Positions 44,192 through 52,831 of a stretch of DNA of 64,000 bases are shown one piece after another (positions within the stretch are counted from its first letter, which is position 1; each line of letters begins with the position of its first letter). The notes below the pieces were generated by a model. It searched no databases. It saw only the letters and a program-made list of their open reading frames with translations, and was not told the DNA's origin. Source of the stretch: Arcicella sp034519515. Its GTDB lineage: Bacteria > Bacteroidota > Bacteroidia > Cytophagales > Spirosomataceae. The position numbers and the translations under genes were made by a program. The stretch is taken from contig JAXHOK010000046.1 in NCBI GenBank assembly GCA_034519515.1, positions 86,324 to 150,323 of the forward strand, in the 5' to 3' direction.

Positions 44192-45604
44192 ATGTTTTTT
44201 CAACACGTATATGATAAGAGTTTAGCTCAGGCGAGCTATTTTATTGGATGTCAGAAAAAGGGCGTTGCCATCGTGATAGATGCAAAAAGAGATGTTGATA
44301 CTTATCTCGAAATTGCCAAACAAAATAACATGACCATCACTCATGTAACCGAGACCCATATTCACGCCGATTTTCTTTCGGGAACCCGAGAGTTAGCCGC
44401 CATAACTGGTGCTGAAATGTTCCTCTCTGATGAAGGCGGAGAGGGTTGGTTATACGAATTTAATCATACTGGCGTAAAAAATGGAAGCGTAATAACCGTA
44501 GGGAATTTAACTTTGGAAGTGATTCATACGCCTGGGCATACGCCCGAAAGTATCAGTTTTTTGCTGACCGACAAACCCGCAAGCCTTGAACCTGTGATGT
44601 TGTTCACGGGAGATTTCGTTTTCGTTGGAGATATTGGTCGTCCCGATTTATTAGAAAAAGCCGCAGGTTTTGCAGGAACAAAAGAGGCAGGAGCAATTCA
44701 AATGTTTGATTCCATCCAGAAATTTGATGCAATGCCCGACTATCTTCAAGTTTGGCCCGGTCATGGGGCTGGCTCTGCTTGTGGAAAAGCCTTGGGTGCT
44801 GTGCCAAGTACAACCGTGGGTTACGAAAAAATCAGGAATTGGGCTTTGCAACACGAAAACGACCAAGAAGGATTTTTGAAATATTTATTGGAAGACCAAC
44901 CAGAGCCACCCAAGTATTTTGCCATGATGAAACACCTCAATAAAGTAGAACGACCATTGGTTACGGCTGTTCCGAAAGTAGCAAAGCTAACGGGTGAAGA
45001 AGTGAAAGCTGCGATGTCGCAGGGAGTGAAATTAATTGATGCTCGAAATAAAGTCGATTTTGCGGCTGGATTTGTGCCTGACAGTATCAATATTCAAGGC
45101 AACAACGCTTTTGCAACTTGGATGGGATGGTTCACTGATTATCAAGAATCTTTTATGTTAGTGGCAAGCGATGAACAAATTGAAGACCTCACTCGTAAAC
45201 TGATGCGAATTGGTTTGGATAACGTCTTGGGATATATTTCTGATGTAAATTCAGTGGGAGTTGAGTTACAAAAGGCGGATATTATTGGGGTTGATGAGTT
45301 CAAAACTTATTTAAATCGTGATGATATACAAGTAATTGATTTGAGAAATTCGACTGAATATAAGGAAGGACACATTGACGGCGTTCCGCAGGTTTTCATC
45401 GGGACTTTACCTCAAAATTTAGATAAAATCAGTAAAGACAAACCATTGGTAATTCATTGTCAAAGTGGTGATAGAGCCACAATTGGGTATTCTTTGTTAA
45501 AGAAATTTGGATTTAAAAACGTTAAAAATTATTCAGGCAGTATGAATGAATGGGTTAAGTTAGGAAACCCTGTGGTAACGGAGTCTGAACTTGTTTTGGC
45601 GTAG
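44192..45604 (+). CDS. persulfide dioxygenase-rhodanese fusion (CstB-like)
   Basis: The 470-residue protein has an N-terminal ETHE1-type metallo-beta-lactamase domain (residues 1-250: ETHIHADF with His56 and His58, HTPGHTPES with His116, TGDFVFVGDIGRPDL with Asp141, PGHGAG with His191). A rhodanese-like domain without catalytic Cys follows (about 260-350), then a complete rhodanese (365-460) with Cys423 in IHCQSGDRA. This matches CstB of Staphylococcus, which oxidises low-molecular-weight persulfides to sulfite and thiosulfate. The adjacent TauE protein can export the sulfite. It is preceded by a Crp-type dyad. No defects are seen. Confidence 0.92.
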   Translation: MFFQHVYDKSLAQASYFIGCQKKGVAIVIDAKRDVDTYLEIAKQNNMTITHVTETHIHADFLSGTRELAAITGAEMFLSDEGGEGWLYEFNHTGVKNGSVITVGNLTLEVIHTPGHTPESISFLLTDKPASLEPVMLFTGDFVFVGDIGRPDLLEKAAGFAGTKEAGAIQMFDSIQKFDAMPDYLQVWPGHGAGSACGKALGAVPSTTVGYEKIRNWALQHENDQEGFLKYLLEDQPEPPKYFAMMKHLNKVERPLVTAVPKVAKLTGEEVKAAMSQGVKLIDARNKVDFAAGFVPDSINIQGNNAFATWMGWFTDYQESFMLVASDEQIEDLTRKLMRIGLDNVLGYISDVNSVGVELQKADIIGVDEFKTYLNRDDIQVIDLRNSTEYKEGHIDGVPQVFIGTLPQNLDKISKDKPLVIHCQSGDRATIGYSLLKKFGFKNVKNYSGSMNEWVKLGNPVVTESELVLA

Positions 45605-45667
45605 AAAAACTGTAAGTATCATTGGGAAGGAATTGCGGTAATTGGGGATTTTAATTTAAACAACATC

Positions 45668-46111
45668 ATGAAAGTAGCTCAAATATTAAAATGTAAAGAT
45701 GGAGAATGTTTAATAACAGTTTCGCCCAACGATACCGTACTAAAAGCCCTTAATTTAATGTCAGAACATAACATTGGGGCAGTTGTTGTGATTGAAAAAG
45801 GGAACTTGGCGGGTATATTTTCAGAGAGAGATTATGCCAGAAAAGGGATATTAACAGGTAGAACCGCCGTTGAAACGCTAATCAGTGAGGTAATGACTGA
45901 AAAAGTTTTAACAGTTTCCCCTCAATTCAAAATAGAAGATTGTATCGAAATCATGTCAGAAAAGCATATCAGGCATCTTCCCGTTGTGGAAAATAATAGA
46001 GCAATGGGAATGGTGTCGGCAAGTGATATTCTTACCGCTGTTTTGGGTGAACACAAAAATAGGATAGCTTCATTGGAACATTATATTACTGGGCAGCCAA
46101 CCTATGCGTAA
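45668..46111 (+). CDS. CBS-domain pair protein
   Basis: The 147-residue protein consists of two CBS domains: residues 8-60 (NDTVLKALNLMSEHNIGAVVVIEKGNLAGIFSERDYARK) and 75-135 (VLTVSPQFKIEDCIEIMSEKHIRHLPVVENNRAMGMVSASDIL). Such Bateman modules bind adenine nucleotides and usually signal energy state. The stand-alone form has no enzymatic domain. It lies 63 bp after the persulfide dioxygenase and 11 bp before an HMA protein, so it probably belongs to that operon. The link to sulfur oxidation is from context only. Confidence 0.9.
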   Translation: MKVAQILKCKDGECLITVSPNDTVLKALNLMSEHNIGAVVVIEKGNLAGIFSERDYARKGILTGRTAVETLISEVMTEKVLTVSPQFKIEDCIEIMSEKHIRHLPVVENNRAMGMVSASDILTAVLGEHKNRIASLEHYITGQPTYA

Positions 46112-46122
46112 ACAAAAATCAA

Positions 46123-46401
46123 ATGAAAACATCAGAAATATTAATTGAAAACTTAAAATGTGGTGGCTGTGCCAATAGCATAAAGACCCGTCTACAAAAT
46201 CTTACGGGGGTATTTTCTGTTGAAATAGACCAAGAAAATTCATTGGTAAAAGTTGAACATAATACTTCTATCAAACGTACTGGAATAATTTCACAATTGG
46301 AAAGTTTGGGTTATCCAGAGCAAAATAGTAACAACACGGTCATACATAAAGCCAAGTCTTTTGTGAGCTGTGCGGTGGGCAGAATGACTGCCGAAGCATA
46401 A
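46123..46401 (+). CDS. heavy-metal-associated (HMA) domain protein
   Basis: The 92-residue cytosolic protein has a ferredoxin-like HMA domain with the metal-binding pair Cys13 and Cys16 in LKCGGCANSIKTRL, as in copper chaperones. A short extra C-terminal tail carries another Cys (SFVSCAVGRM). Copper delivery to the nearby cbb3 oxidase or a role in thiol chemistry would both fit the place. Neither can be proved here. It is followed by a terminator hairpin. Confidence 0.85.
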   Translation: MKTSEILIENLKCGGCANSIKTRLQNLTGVFSVEIDQENSLVKVEHNTSIKRTGIISQLESLGYPEQNSNNTVIHKAKSFVSCAVGRMTAEA

Positions 46402-46430
46402 TGGGTTTAACAGTTTATTGATTAGTTTAA

Positions 46431-46462
46431 AGTCACGGGTTTAATTTTCCGTGATTTTTTTG
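46431..46462 (+). terminator. rho-independent terminator after the HMA gene
   Basis: A TCACGG (46433-46438) and CCGTGA (46449-46454) stem with a 10-base loop is followed by a T tract. It closes the persulfide dioxygenase-CBS-HMA transcript. Confidence 0.75.
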
Positions 46463-46466
46463 TTTA

Positions 46467-46482
46467 TGTAACTTTTGTCACC
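46467..46482. promoter_or_regulatory. Crp/Fnr-type dyad before the peroxiredoxin
   Basis: TGTAACTTTTGTCACC lies right after the terminator and 50 bp before the chosen ATG of the peroxiredoxin, matching the shared dyad pattern. Its position supports the downstream start. Confidence 0.58.
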
Positions 46483-46531
46483 ATGTGCCACTTTCGGGGT
46501 GTTTAATTTCGTGAAACATAAAATAAATATC

Positions 46532-47179
46532 ATGTCAGAACAAATAAATTCAATGCCACGCATCGGCGATATAGCTCCCGATTTTGAGGCAGTTACAACC
46601 ACAGGAAAATTAAAATTTTCAGATTATAACAAAGATAGTTGGGTTATATTCTTTTCGCATCCAGCCGATTTTACGCCAGTTTGTACGACCGAAATGACGG
46701 GTTTTGCCAATGAGCAAGAAAGTTTTTTCGACCAACATAATTGCAAATTGATGGGATTGAGTATTGATAGTATTCACTCGCACATTGCTTGGGTTGATAA
46801 TGTACGCAAAAATTCGGGCGTACTTTTCAAATTCCCGATTGTGGCGGATATTGATATGAGCGTTTCAAAATTATGGGGAATGTTACAATCTGGCGAAAGC
46901 GAAACAGCCGCCGTGAGAGCGGTGTTTTTCATTGACCCAACGGGCAAAATCAGATTGATTATGTATTATCCACTCAACGTAGGGCGTAATATGGAAGAAA
47001 TCAAAAGATGTCTTTTGGCACTTCAAACTTCTGATGAACACAAGGTAGCGATGCCCCTTAATTGGGAACCTGGCGAGAAAGTAATTATTCCAGCCCCAAA
47101 AACAGTTGAAGCACTTTTGGAACGAAATGACAGTGATTTGGAAAGAATGGATTTCTATTTGGCTAAGAAGTCATTATAA
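46532..47179 (+). CDS. Prx6-type peroxiredoxin
   Basis: The 215-residue thiol peroxidase reduces peroxides. The peroxidatic Cys51 is in HPADFTPVCTTEM, and the Prx6-type C-terminal extension (MPLNWEPGEKVIIPAP) is present. I chose ATG 46532 (MSEQINSMPRIGDIAPDF) because the frame upstream would run through the regulatory dyad and lacks family similarity. Removal of organic or persulfide hydroperoxides would complement the sulfur genes around it. It stands alone between a terminator and a second hairpin. Confidence 0.93.
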   Translation: MSEQINSMPRIGDIAPDFEAVTTTGKLKFSDYNKDSWVIFFSHPADFTPVCTTEMTGFANEQESFFDQHNCKLMGLSIDSIHSHIAWVDNVRKNSGVLFKFPIVADIDMSVSKLWGMLQSGESETAAVRAVFFIDPTGKIRLIMYYPLNVGRNMEEIKRCLLALQTSDEHKVAMPLNWEPGEKVIIPAPKTVEALLERNDSDLERMDFYLAKKSL

Positions 47180-47205
47180 TTTTCAAATTTGTTTGAGTTT
47201 AGATT

Positions 47206-47249
47206 AACCCAAAATTTTACAGATTTTTTTGTGAAATTTTGGGTTTTTT
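47206..47249 (+). terminator. terminator after the peroxiredoxin
   Basis: AACCCAAAATTT (47206-47217) pairs with AAATTTTGGGTT (47234-47245) over 12 bp and runs into a T tract. Confidence 0.75.
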
Positions 47250-47267
47250 CGTAAAAAGTTACACGAG

Positions 47268-47283
47268 TGTAACATATATCACT
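47268..47283. promoter_or_regulatory. Crp/Fnr-type dyad before the rhodanese operon
   Basis: TGTAACATATATCACT lies 58 bp before the rhodanese start, at about the same distance as the sites before the TauE and persulfide dioxygenase genes. Confidence 0.6.
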
Positions 47284-47340
47284 GTATTAACCTCACACTT
47301 TTTAGACCTTTACTTATCATAAAATTTAACAAGTAAAAAT

Positions 47341-47667
47341 ATGTTTAGCTTTTTTAAAACAAAGAAAAATTATCAGAACGTAGATTCCATCACGTTCAAT
47401 AAACTATTGGGAGAAACCCCAAATGCTGTACTTATTGATGTGCGAACTTCTGCGGAGTTCAAAGAAAAATCAATTGATGGTGCTATCAACATTGATGTAA
47501 TGAAGAGTGAATTTTCTGAAAAAATCGCACTGTTAGATACCGATAAAACCTATTTTATGTATTGCCGCAGTGGAAACCGCAGTGGAAATGCTTGTAATAT
47601 GATGGATGCGTTAGGTTTTTCAAATCTTTATAATTTGTCAGGAGGACTGATGAAATGGACTTTCTAA
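47341..47667 (+). CDS. single-domain rhodanese
   Basis: This 108-residue sulfurtransferase of the GlpE/PspE type has the active-site loop MYCRSGNRSGNAC with the persulfide-carrying Cys, and the conserved LIDVRTSAEFKEKSIDGAINID segment. There is no signal peptide, so it is cytosolic. It probably passes sulfane sulfur between thiols in the same pathway as the CstB-like enzyme. It is first of a three-gene operon with a rhodanese-thioredoxin lipoprotein and a small membrane protein. Confidence 0.93.
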   Translation: MFSFFKTKKNYQNVDSITFNKLLGETPNAVLIDVRTSAEFKEKSIDGAINIDVMKSEFSEKIALLDTDKTYFMYCRSGNRSGNACNMMDALGFSNLYNLSGGLMKWTF

Positions 47668-47698
47668 ATGACAGTTGCATTGAAATAATAACAAAAAT

Positions 47699-48397
47699 AT
47701 GAAATCGAAATTTTTAATTCCCCTCTTTTTAATGGCTTTCATGTTCCATAATTGTTCTGATGGACAGACAAAAAGACAAAATCTTTCGGCGGTAGATTTT
47801 GCAAATAAAGCAAATGAAATTCCTGCTGCACCGATTATTGATGTGCGAACGCCCGATGAATTTTCGAAAGGGCATATACCAAAAGCAAAAAATATAAACT
47901 GGAATGGCGATGATTTTGATAAGCAAATTGCCACACTTGATAAATCTAAGCCCGTTTTTGTGTATTGTTTGAGCGGTGGCAGAAGCTCATCGGCAGCAAA
48001 TAAAATGCGTAGTGATGGTTTCAAAGAAGTTTATGAACTCGATGGTGGAATCATGAAATGGCGAGGGGCTAATTTGCCCGAAAATAATGAAAACAAACCC
48101 GTAGGAATGAATCGAAAGGCTTATGATGATTTGATAAAATCGGACAAAATAGTGTTGGTTGATTTTTATGCTGATTGGTGCGGACCTTGCAAATTGATGA
48201 AACCATATTTGGAAGAAATTTCAAAAGAAATGGCGGATAAAGTAGTGGTTATTCGTATCAATGCCGATGATAATCAGGCACTTTGTAAAGAATTAAAAAT
48301 AGATGCTTTACCCGTTTTGCAAGTCTTTAAAAATCAAAAACTCACGTGGTCACACGTAGGATTTATTGATAAAAAAGGGGTAGAGAAAGAATTGTAA
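47699..48397 (+). CDS. exported rhodanese-thioredoxin fusion
   Basis: The 232-residue protein has a signal or lipoprotein-type N-terminus (MKSKFLIPLFLMAFMFHNC, with Cys19 as a possible lipidation site). A rhodanese domain follows (residues 28-125, Cys90 in VYCLSGGRS), then a thioredoxin domain (135-232, ADWCGPCK with Cys161 and Cys164). The combination suggests transfer of sulfane sulfur followed by its reductive release in the envelope. Fusion of the two domains is seen in other Bacteroidota, but the substrate is not known to me. The frame is intact. Confidence 0.88.
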   Translation: MKSKFLIPLFLMAFMFHNCSDGQTKRQNLSAVDFANKANEIPAAPIIDVRTPDEFSKGHIPKAKNINWNGDDFDKQIATLDKSKPVFVYCLSGGRSSSAANKMRSDGFKEVYELDGGIMKWRGANLPENNENKPVGMNRKAYDDLIKSDKIVLVDFYADWCGPCKLMKPYLEEISKEMADKVVVIRINADDNQALCKELKIDALPVLQVFKNQKLTWSHVGFIDKKGVEKEL

Positions 48398-48418
48398 ACC
48401 CAAAAAACAACTAAAATC

Positions 48419-48622
48419 ATGACCAAAAACATGGGCGGCACCGACCGCATTATCCGCATTATTGTTGCCATTATTGCTGCAGCACTTTATTATACTGGTA
48501 CTATTTCAGGCACATTAGGAATCGTAGGCTTGGTGGTGGCTGGCGTTTTTTTATTGACAAGTTTTATAAACTTCTGTCCGATTTATGCTACCCTTGGAAT
48601 GAACACCTGTAAAGTGAAATAG
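48419..48622 (+). CDS. DUF2892 (YgaP-like) small membrane protein
   Basis: The 67-residue protein begins MTKNMGGTDRIIRIIVAIIA and has two membrane helices followed by FINFCPIYATLGMNTCKV, the conserved C-terminal Cys pattern of DUF2892 proteins. In YgaP this domain is fused to a rhodanese. Here it is the gene next to two rhodaneses, so it may anchor or receive sulfur at the membrane. A terminator follows. Confidence 0.9.
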   Translation: MTKNMGGTDRIIRIIVAIIAAALYYTGTISGTLGIVGLVVAGVFLLTSFINFCPIYATLGMNTCKVK

Positions 48623-48705
48623 CAAAACTGAAATTATCAGCTCATCAAATATTGGAATTAGTAATAATGACATAAGTCATCCATCAAACGATATTTATTT
48701 TTCAA

Positions 48706-48739
48706 AAATCCGTTTCACAATCCGTGAACGGATTTTTTT
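48706..48739 (+). terminator. terminator after the DUF2892 gene
   Basis: AAATCCGTT (48706-48714) pairs with AACGGATTT (48727-48735) and is followed by T residues. It closes the rhodanese operon in the 297-bp gap before ccoN. Confidence 0.78.
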
Positions 48740-48742
48740 ATA

Positions 48743-48758
48743 TGTGATATATATTACA
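48743..48758. promoter_or_regulatory. Crp/Fnr-type dyad before ccoN
   Basis: TGTGATATATATTACA is a near-perfect palindrome of the shared type, 162 bp before the ccoN start. Apart from the terminator and this dyad, nothing is seen in the 48623-48919 gap. Confidence 0.6.
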
Positions 48759-48919
48759 AAATGTTAGAATATAAATACTTAAATATCTGTAAATCAATAT
48801 TTTAATTAAAATATGGTATTTGATAAATAGTTGATTTGTGCTTTAAATGCGTTGTTTCGTTTTGCCATGTTTTCTTTGGATAAAGTAATTTTACATATAA
48901 ATTAATTATCGAAAAGAAG

Positions 48920-51049
48920 ATGAAAAAATTGATAAAAAATCAAGTAAGATTGTTGCTAACAATTGTGCTTTTTTGCTTTTCTGAGGCAGTTTTTGCCCAA
49001 TCAAAAAATGATGGAGTACCATTTAAAGGCACAAATTTGGGTTTGTTTTTATTGCTTGCGTTGGTTTTCGTTCCCATTGTTGTCTATGTTTTGAAATTGT
49101 CTTTCAATATCAACAAAATTGGAAATAATTACGCTGAAAAAGATAACATTTTGCTGAGAAATCAAACGGTTGAAAACTTTGATAATGAGCAAGTTGATAT
49201 TTTGATTAGTGCCGTTAATCAAAAATCGAAAAATAAGATTGCAACATTGGTGGTTTTGGCACTTAGTTTTCTTTCACCTTTGCTTACAATGGCACAATCA
49301 GCGGTTGCACCTGCCAAACGGGAAACGCTCATGAGCCAACCAGGGGTATTGATTACCTTGGCTTTGCTATTCATCCCCTTACTGGTTGCTTTCTTTATTT
49401 TGGTCGGTAAAATAAAAAATCTGTTGAATCAGGCAAGGGACAAAAAGATAATTGAAAAAGCCAGAAGTATTGTAGAGCGAATCAAAAATACGGATAGTTT
49501 GCCTGAGTTAGCTATATTAGAAGAACGAAAAAAAGCACTTTCATTCCAACTAAAAAATAGTGAATTATCGGGTGAAAATAGTCCTTTGGATGAAAAAGGT
49601 TTATTGAATAATATTCGGAGTGAGGAAGAAATCCATTTGTTTTCAACCAAAAAGAAACCCGTTGCTCGTCCTAAAATTGACCCTAAATTAACGCAATTGA
49701 TTTTAGCTTTTTTAGGTTCAGCCGTATTTTGGTTGGTATTAGGAACAACCGTGGGGGAATATTTGGGTATTAAGTTCGTTGCCCCAGATGCCGATTCGAT
49801 AAGTTGGTTAAGTTTTGGGCGACTTCGACCCGTGCATACCAATTTAGTTTTTTGGGGTTGGGCATCGCTTGGAATGTTAGGTTTGGGGTATTACGTTGTG
49901 CCAACAGTTGGGAACAATAGCCTTGCCAGTGTTAAGTTGGGTTGGTATTCTTTGATTGCTATCAATACTTCCCATTTTTTAGGAACAATATCTTTAATGG
50001 CAGGTATCAACAATGGCGGTGGCGAATATCGAGAATATGTTTGGCCCATCATGGTATTTTTTGCGATTGGTTTGGTGTTAAGCATGATTAATTATTTAAT
50101 GACCATTGCTCAGCGTAAAACCAAAGAGATTTATATTTCAAACTGGTACATTACTTCTGCCGTGATATTTTTACCCATTATTGCTACGGTTTCTTACCTA
50201 CCTTTTTGGCAAAATGGAATTGGCGAAACCATTTTACAAGGCTTTTATATGCACCAAGCCGTGGGACTTTGGTTTATGATGTTTTGTTTGGGACTACTCT
50301 ATTATTTTCTGCCACAACAATTCAATAAACCCATTTATTCGTACAGTTTGGGGGTTTTAGCTTTTTGGACGCAGATTCTATTTTACACTCTTATCGGAAC
50401 TCACCACTTTGTTTTTAGTGCTTTGCCTTGGTGGTTACAAACAACCGCCATTGTGGGAAGCGTTGGAATGTTGATTCCTGTTACCTCTGGAACAATCAAT
50501 TTTTTGATGACTTTTAAAGGAGGTTGGAACAAAGTTTCGAGTAGTTATTCCTTGCCTTTTTTCTTGGTAGGCGTTATCTATTATTTCACGGGTTCGTTTC
50601 AAGGTACTGCCGAAGCCTTCCGTTCCACCAATCTACTTTGGCACTTTACTGATTTCACCATTGCCCATTCGCACATTACCATGTATGGGATTATTACCTT
50701 CATCATTTTTGCAGGTATTTATGCTATTGTGCCACGCATCACTGGCAATGAACCCCCTCAACTGATGGTTGGTGCACATTTTTGGTTTGCCTTGATTGGT
50801 TTGCAGTTTTATACCATCCCCTTAATGATAGGCGGAACACTCAAAGGATTATCCTGGGCAGAGGGAAAACCCTTTATTGATAGTGTTACTTTGATGGCTC
50901 CGTATTGGCTTTGGCGAGCCATTGGAGGCTCAATGATGTGGCTTTCCCATTTATTTTTAGCCTACAATATGTACAAAATGATGTACCAATCCAAGCCTAA
51001 AAATATAGAAGATGAAGTATTTAAAATGCTAAATTCAGAAACAGTTTAA
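48920..51049 (+). CDS. ccoN: cbb3-type cytochrome c oxidase subunit I (CcoN) with N-terminal extension
   Basis: The 709-residue catalytic subunit reduces oxygen at high affinity and pumps protons. The oxidase core starts near residue 255 (PKLTQLILAFLGSAVFWLVLG). Likely metal ligands are His in RPVHTNLVFW (low-spin haem b), MHQAVGLWF and GTHHF (CuB), and IAHSHITMYG (haem ligands). The 250 or so residues before the core are unusual: a signal-like start (LLLTIVLFCFSEAVFAQS), a membrane helix, a second hydrophobic block (VVLALSFLSPLLTMAQS), another helix, and a charged coiled segment with DKKIIEKARSIVERIKN. The gene is 12 bp before ccoO and preceded by a Crp-type site. Confidence 0.93.
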   Translation: MKKLIKNQVRLLLTIVLFCFSEAVFAQSKNDGVPFKGTNLGLFLLLALVFVPIVVYVLKLSFNINKIGNNYAEKDNILLRNQTVENFDNEQVDILISAVNQKSKNKIATLVVLALSFLSPLLTMAQSAVAPAKRETLMSQPGVLITLALLFIPLLVAFFILVGKIKNLLNQARDKKIIEKARSIVERIKNTDSLPELAILEERKKALSFQLKNSELSGENSPLDEKGLLNNIRSEEEIHLFSTKKKPVARPKIDPKLTQLILAFLGSAVFWLVLGTTVGEYLGIKFVAPDADSISWLSFGRLRPVHTNLVFWGWASLGMLGLGYYVVPTVGNNSLASVKLGWYSLIAINTSHFLGTISLMAGINNGGGEYREYVWPIMVFFAIGLVLSMINYLMTIAQRKTKEIYISNWYITSAVIFLPIIATVSYLPFWQNGIGETILQGFYMHQAVGLWFMMFCLGLLYYFLPQQFNKPIYSYSLGVLAFWTQILFYTLIGTHHFVFSALPWWLQTTAIVGSVGMLIPVTSGTINFLMTFKGGWNKVSSSYSLPFFLVGVIYYFTGSFQGTAEAFRSTNLLWHFTDFTIAHSHITMYGIITFIIFAGIYAIVPRITGNEPPQLMVGAHFWFALIGLQFYTIPLMIGGTLKGLSWAEGKPFIDSVTLMAPYWLWRAIGGSMMWLSHLFLAYNMYKMMYQSKPKNIEDEVFKMLNSETV

Positions 51050-51060
51050 TCAATAAAATC

Positions 51061-52074
51061 ATGGATTTTTTCAATAATCATAAAAAATTATTTTTGGCAG
51101 CAACGGTATTATTTACGTTTCTAATGCTTTTCGTTGCTCTTTTTCCTGCCCTTGAAAATCAGAATAACAATGCCCCATTACCCAATTTTGTGGAACTGAC
51201 TGCCGACGAAATGACGGGTAAAAAAGTATTTATCAGTGAAGGTTGTGTGGGTTGTCATTCACAACAAGTGCGTAATGTAGATATGGATAAAATGTGGGGA
51301 ACTCGCCCAAATATTGCAGCCGATTATGCTGGAATAACCCGAACAAGTTTTTGGCAAAATACGGCAACGTTGATGGGTACGGAAAGAACTGGACCCGATT
51401 TAACAAATATTGGCGTTCGACAACCCAGTATAGATTGGCATTTACTTCACCTTTATAATCCTCGGTCGGTTGAATCACGGTCGGTGATGGCTGCTTATCC
51501 TTGGCTTTTTGAGATAAAAGAAAATCCCAATCCTGCCGATGTGATAGTGAATGTTCCTGCCGAATTTATGCAAGGTAGAACAGGGAAAGTAGTTGCAACT
51601 GAAAAAGCACTTCAATTAGTTTCATATTTACAATCGTTGAAACAAGTTGATCTTCCAGATGGAACAGCAAGCCCTGAATTTTTATACAAAAGAGAAAAGA
51701 AAGTAGTCGAAGGCGGCACTACCGTTGAAGATACTGGTTTGGATGGTGCAAATTTGTATGCAGCCAATTGTCAAAGTTGCCATCAAGCCAATGGCGAAGG
51801 TTTAAAAGGAGCTTTCCCGCCCTTGAAAGGCAGTAAAGTTGTGTTGGACGATAATCCAGAATTGATGGTAAATATCATCATGAACGGCTACAATGCTCGG
51901 GAAGAATATGCTGTAATGCCAGCGGTTGGCACAAATAATAAGCTGAAACCAGAAGAAATTGCCGTCATTATGAACCACGAAAGAAGTAGCTGGGGTAATA
52001 ATGCTCGTAAAGTAACCGCCGACGAGGTAAAGAAATTAATGGAAGTTGTAAAATTGGCAAAACCCGTTCAATAA
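51061..52074 (+). CDS. ccoO: CcoO fused to a CcoP-like cytochrome c domain
   Basis: The 337-residue protein has a membrane anchor at residues 8-30 and a monohaem CcoO part with CVGCHSQQVRN and the TRTSFWQNTATLMGTERTGPDLTNIG region. After about residue 230 a second cytochrome c domain follows, with CQSCHQANGEGLKGAFPPL. CcoO alone is near 200 residues. The added domain takes the place of one CcoP haem, as found in some Bacteroidota oxidases. It passes electrons from periplasmic cytochromes, possibly including the TsdA-like protein of this window, to CcoN. Confidence 0.92.
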   Translation: MDFFNNHKKLFLAATVLFTFLMLFVALFPALENQNNNAPLPNFVELTADEMTGKKVFISEGCVGCHSQQVRNVDMDKMWGTRPNIAADYAGITRTSFWQNTATLMGTERTGPDLTNIGVRQPSIDWHLLHLYNPRSVESRSVMAAYPWLFEIKENPNPADVIVNVPAEFMQGRTGKVVATEKALQLVSYLQSLKQVDLPDGTASPEFLYKREKKVVEGGTTVEDTGLDGANLYAANCQSCHQANGEGLKGAFPPLKGSKVVLDDNPELMVNIIMNGYNAREEYAVMPAVGTNNKLKPEEIAVIMNHERSSWGNNARKVTADEVKKLMEVVKLAKPVQ

Positions 52075-52089
52075 TTAAAAAATCAGAAA

Positions 52090-52350
52090 ATGAAAAAAAT
52101 CATTCTTTTTATCGTGATATTCCTTGTTAGTCACATCGGCTTTGCCTGTCCTGCTTGCGAAAAACAACAACCCAAAATATTAAGGGGAATTGCTCATGGG
52201 GCTGGTCCAGAAGGAAATATGGATTATGTAATTGTTTGGGCAACCGTTATCATAACCGTATTGACGCTCATATTTGCGGTAAAATGGCTAATAAAGCCAG
52301 GCGAAACCGAAGAAAATCATATCAAGAGAACTTTTCTAACTTTTGAATAA
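52090..52350 (+). CDS. small exported/membrane protein of the cbb3 operon
   Basis: The 86-residue protein has an N-terminal signal (MKKIILFIVIFLVSHIGFA), then a CPAC motif (CPACEKQQPKILRGIAHGAG), then a membrane helix YVIVWATVIITVLTLIFAV. It lies 15 bp after ccoO and overlaps nothing. I do not recognise a Pfam-level family. Its size and helix suggest a CcoQ-like or assembly role, and the Cys pair could bind copper. These functions are inferred from place only. Confidence 0.7.
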   Translation: MKKIILFIVIFLVSHIGFACPACEKQQPKILRGIAHGAGPEGNMDYVIVWATVIITVLTLIFAVKWLIKPGETEENHIKRTFLTFE

Positions 52351-52351
52351 C

Positions 52352-52744
52352 ATGGAACACAGAAGCAAAGTATTTCTTTTTATTGATAACGACAGTTCAC
52401 CAATCGGTGAATTTGAAGCACCCGTAAAGTTTGAGTTAGATACTCGAAAACTCACTGATGGTGAGCATATTCTTAAAGTTGTGAGCAAAGACCCAACGGG
52501 AAAAGAAGGTATTAGACTCATAAACTTCACCGTGAGAAATGGACCAGCCATAGCCATTGAAGGGCTAAAAAACAATGATGTGATTGACGGCGTACAACCC
52601 ATCATGATAAATGCTTATGGAAAAGGAAATCAAAAACAGTTTTTAATTGATGGTAGTGAGTCGCCTACCAGTATTCCATCGTGGCTTTGGGCGGGGTTGA
52701 TTGTATTTTTTGGTTGGGCTGTTTTTTATGCACTCACGTCTTGA
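52352..52744 (+). CDS. Ig-like-domain protein with C-terminal membrane anchor
   Basis: Starting at ATG 52352, the 130-residue protein has an Ig-like beta region (SPIGEFEAPVKFELDTRKLTDGEHILKVVSKDPTGKEG...INFTVRNGPAI) and ends in one membrane helix (IPSWLWAGLIVFFGWAVFYALT). Similar modules are sometimes joined to cytochrome c domains in Bacteroidota. Here there is no CxxCH. The frame also permits a TTG start at 52343, inside the previous gene. It closes the cbb3 operon and probably stabilises or anchors a redox partner. Confidence 0.62.
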   Translation: MEHRSKVFLFIDNDSSPIGEFEAPVKFELDTRKLTDGEHILKVVSKDPTGKEGIRLINFTVRNGPAIAIEGLKNNDVIDGVQPIMINAYGKGNQKQFLIDGSESPTSIPSWLWAGLIVFFGWAVFYALTS

Positions 52745-52789
52745 AAGTAAATCAACCAATATTTTACTCATTTGTATTTTACTATTAAA

Positions 52790-52805
52790 TTCGTATATTT
52801 ACGAA
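52790..52805. promoter_or_regulatory. ArsR operator before arsR
   Basis: TTCGTATATTTACGAA has complementary TTCGTA/TACGAA arms and lies 26 bp before the arsR start. Two relatives lie after arsR. ArsR repressors bind such dyads over their own promoters, so autoregulation is likely. Confidence 0.75.
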
Positions 52806-52831
52806 CTGAATATTGTAAAATTAAATAGAAA

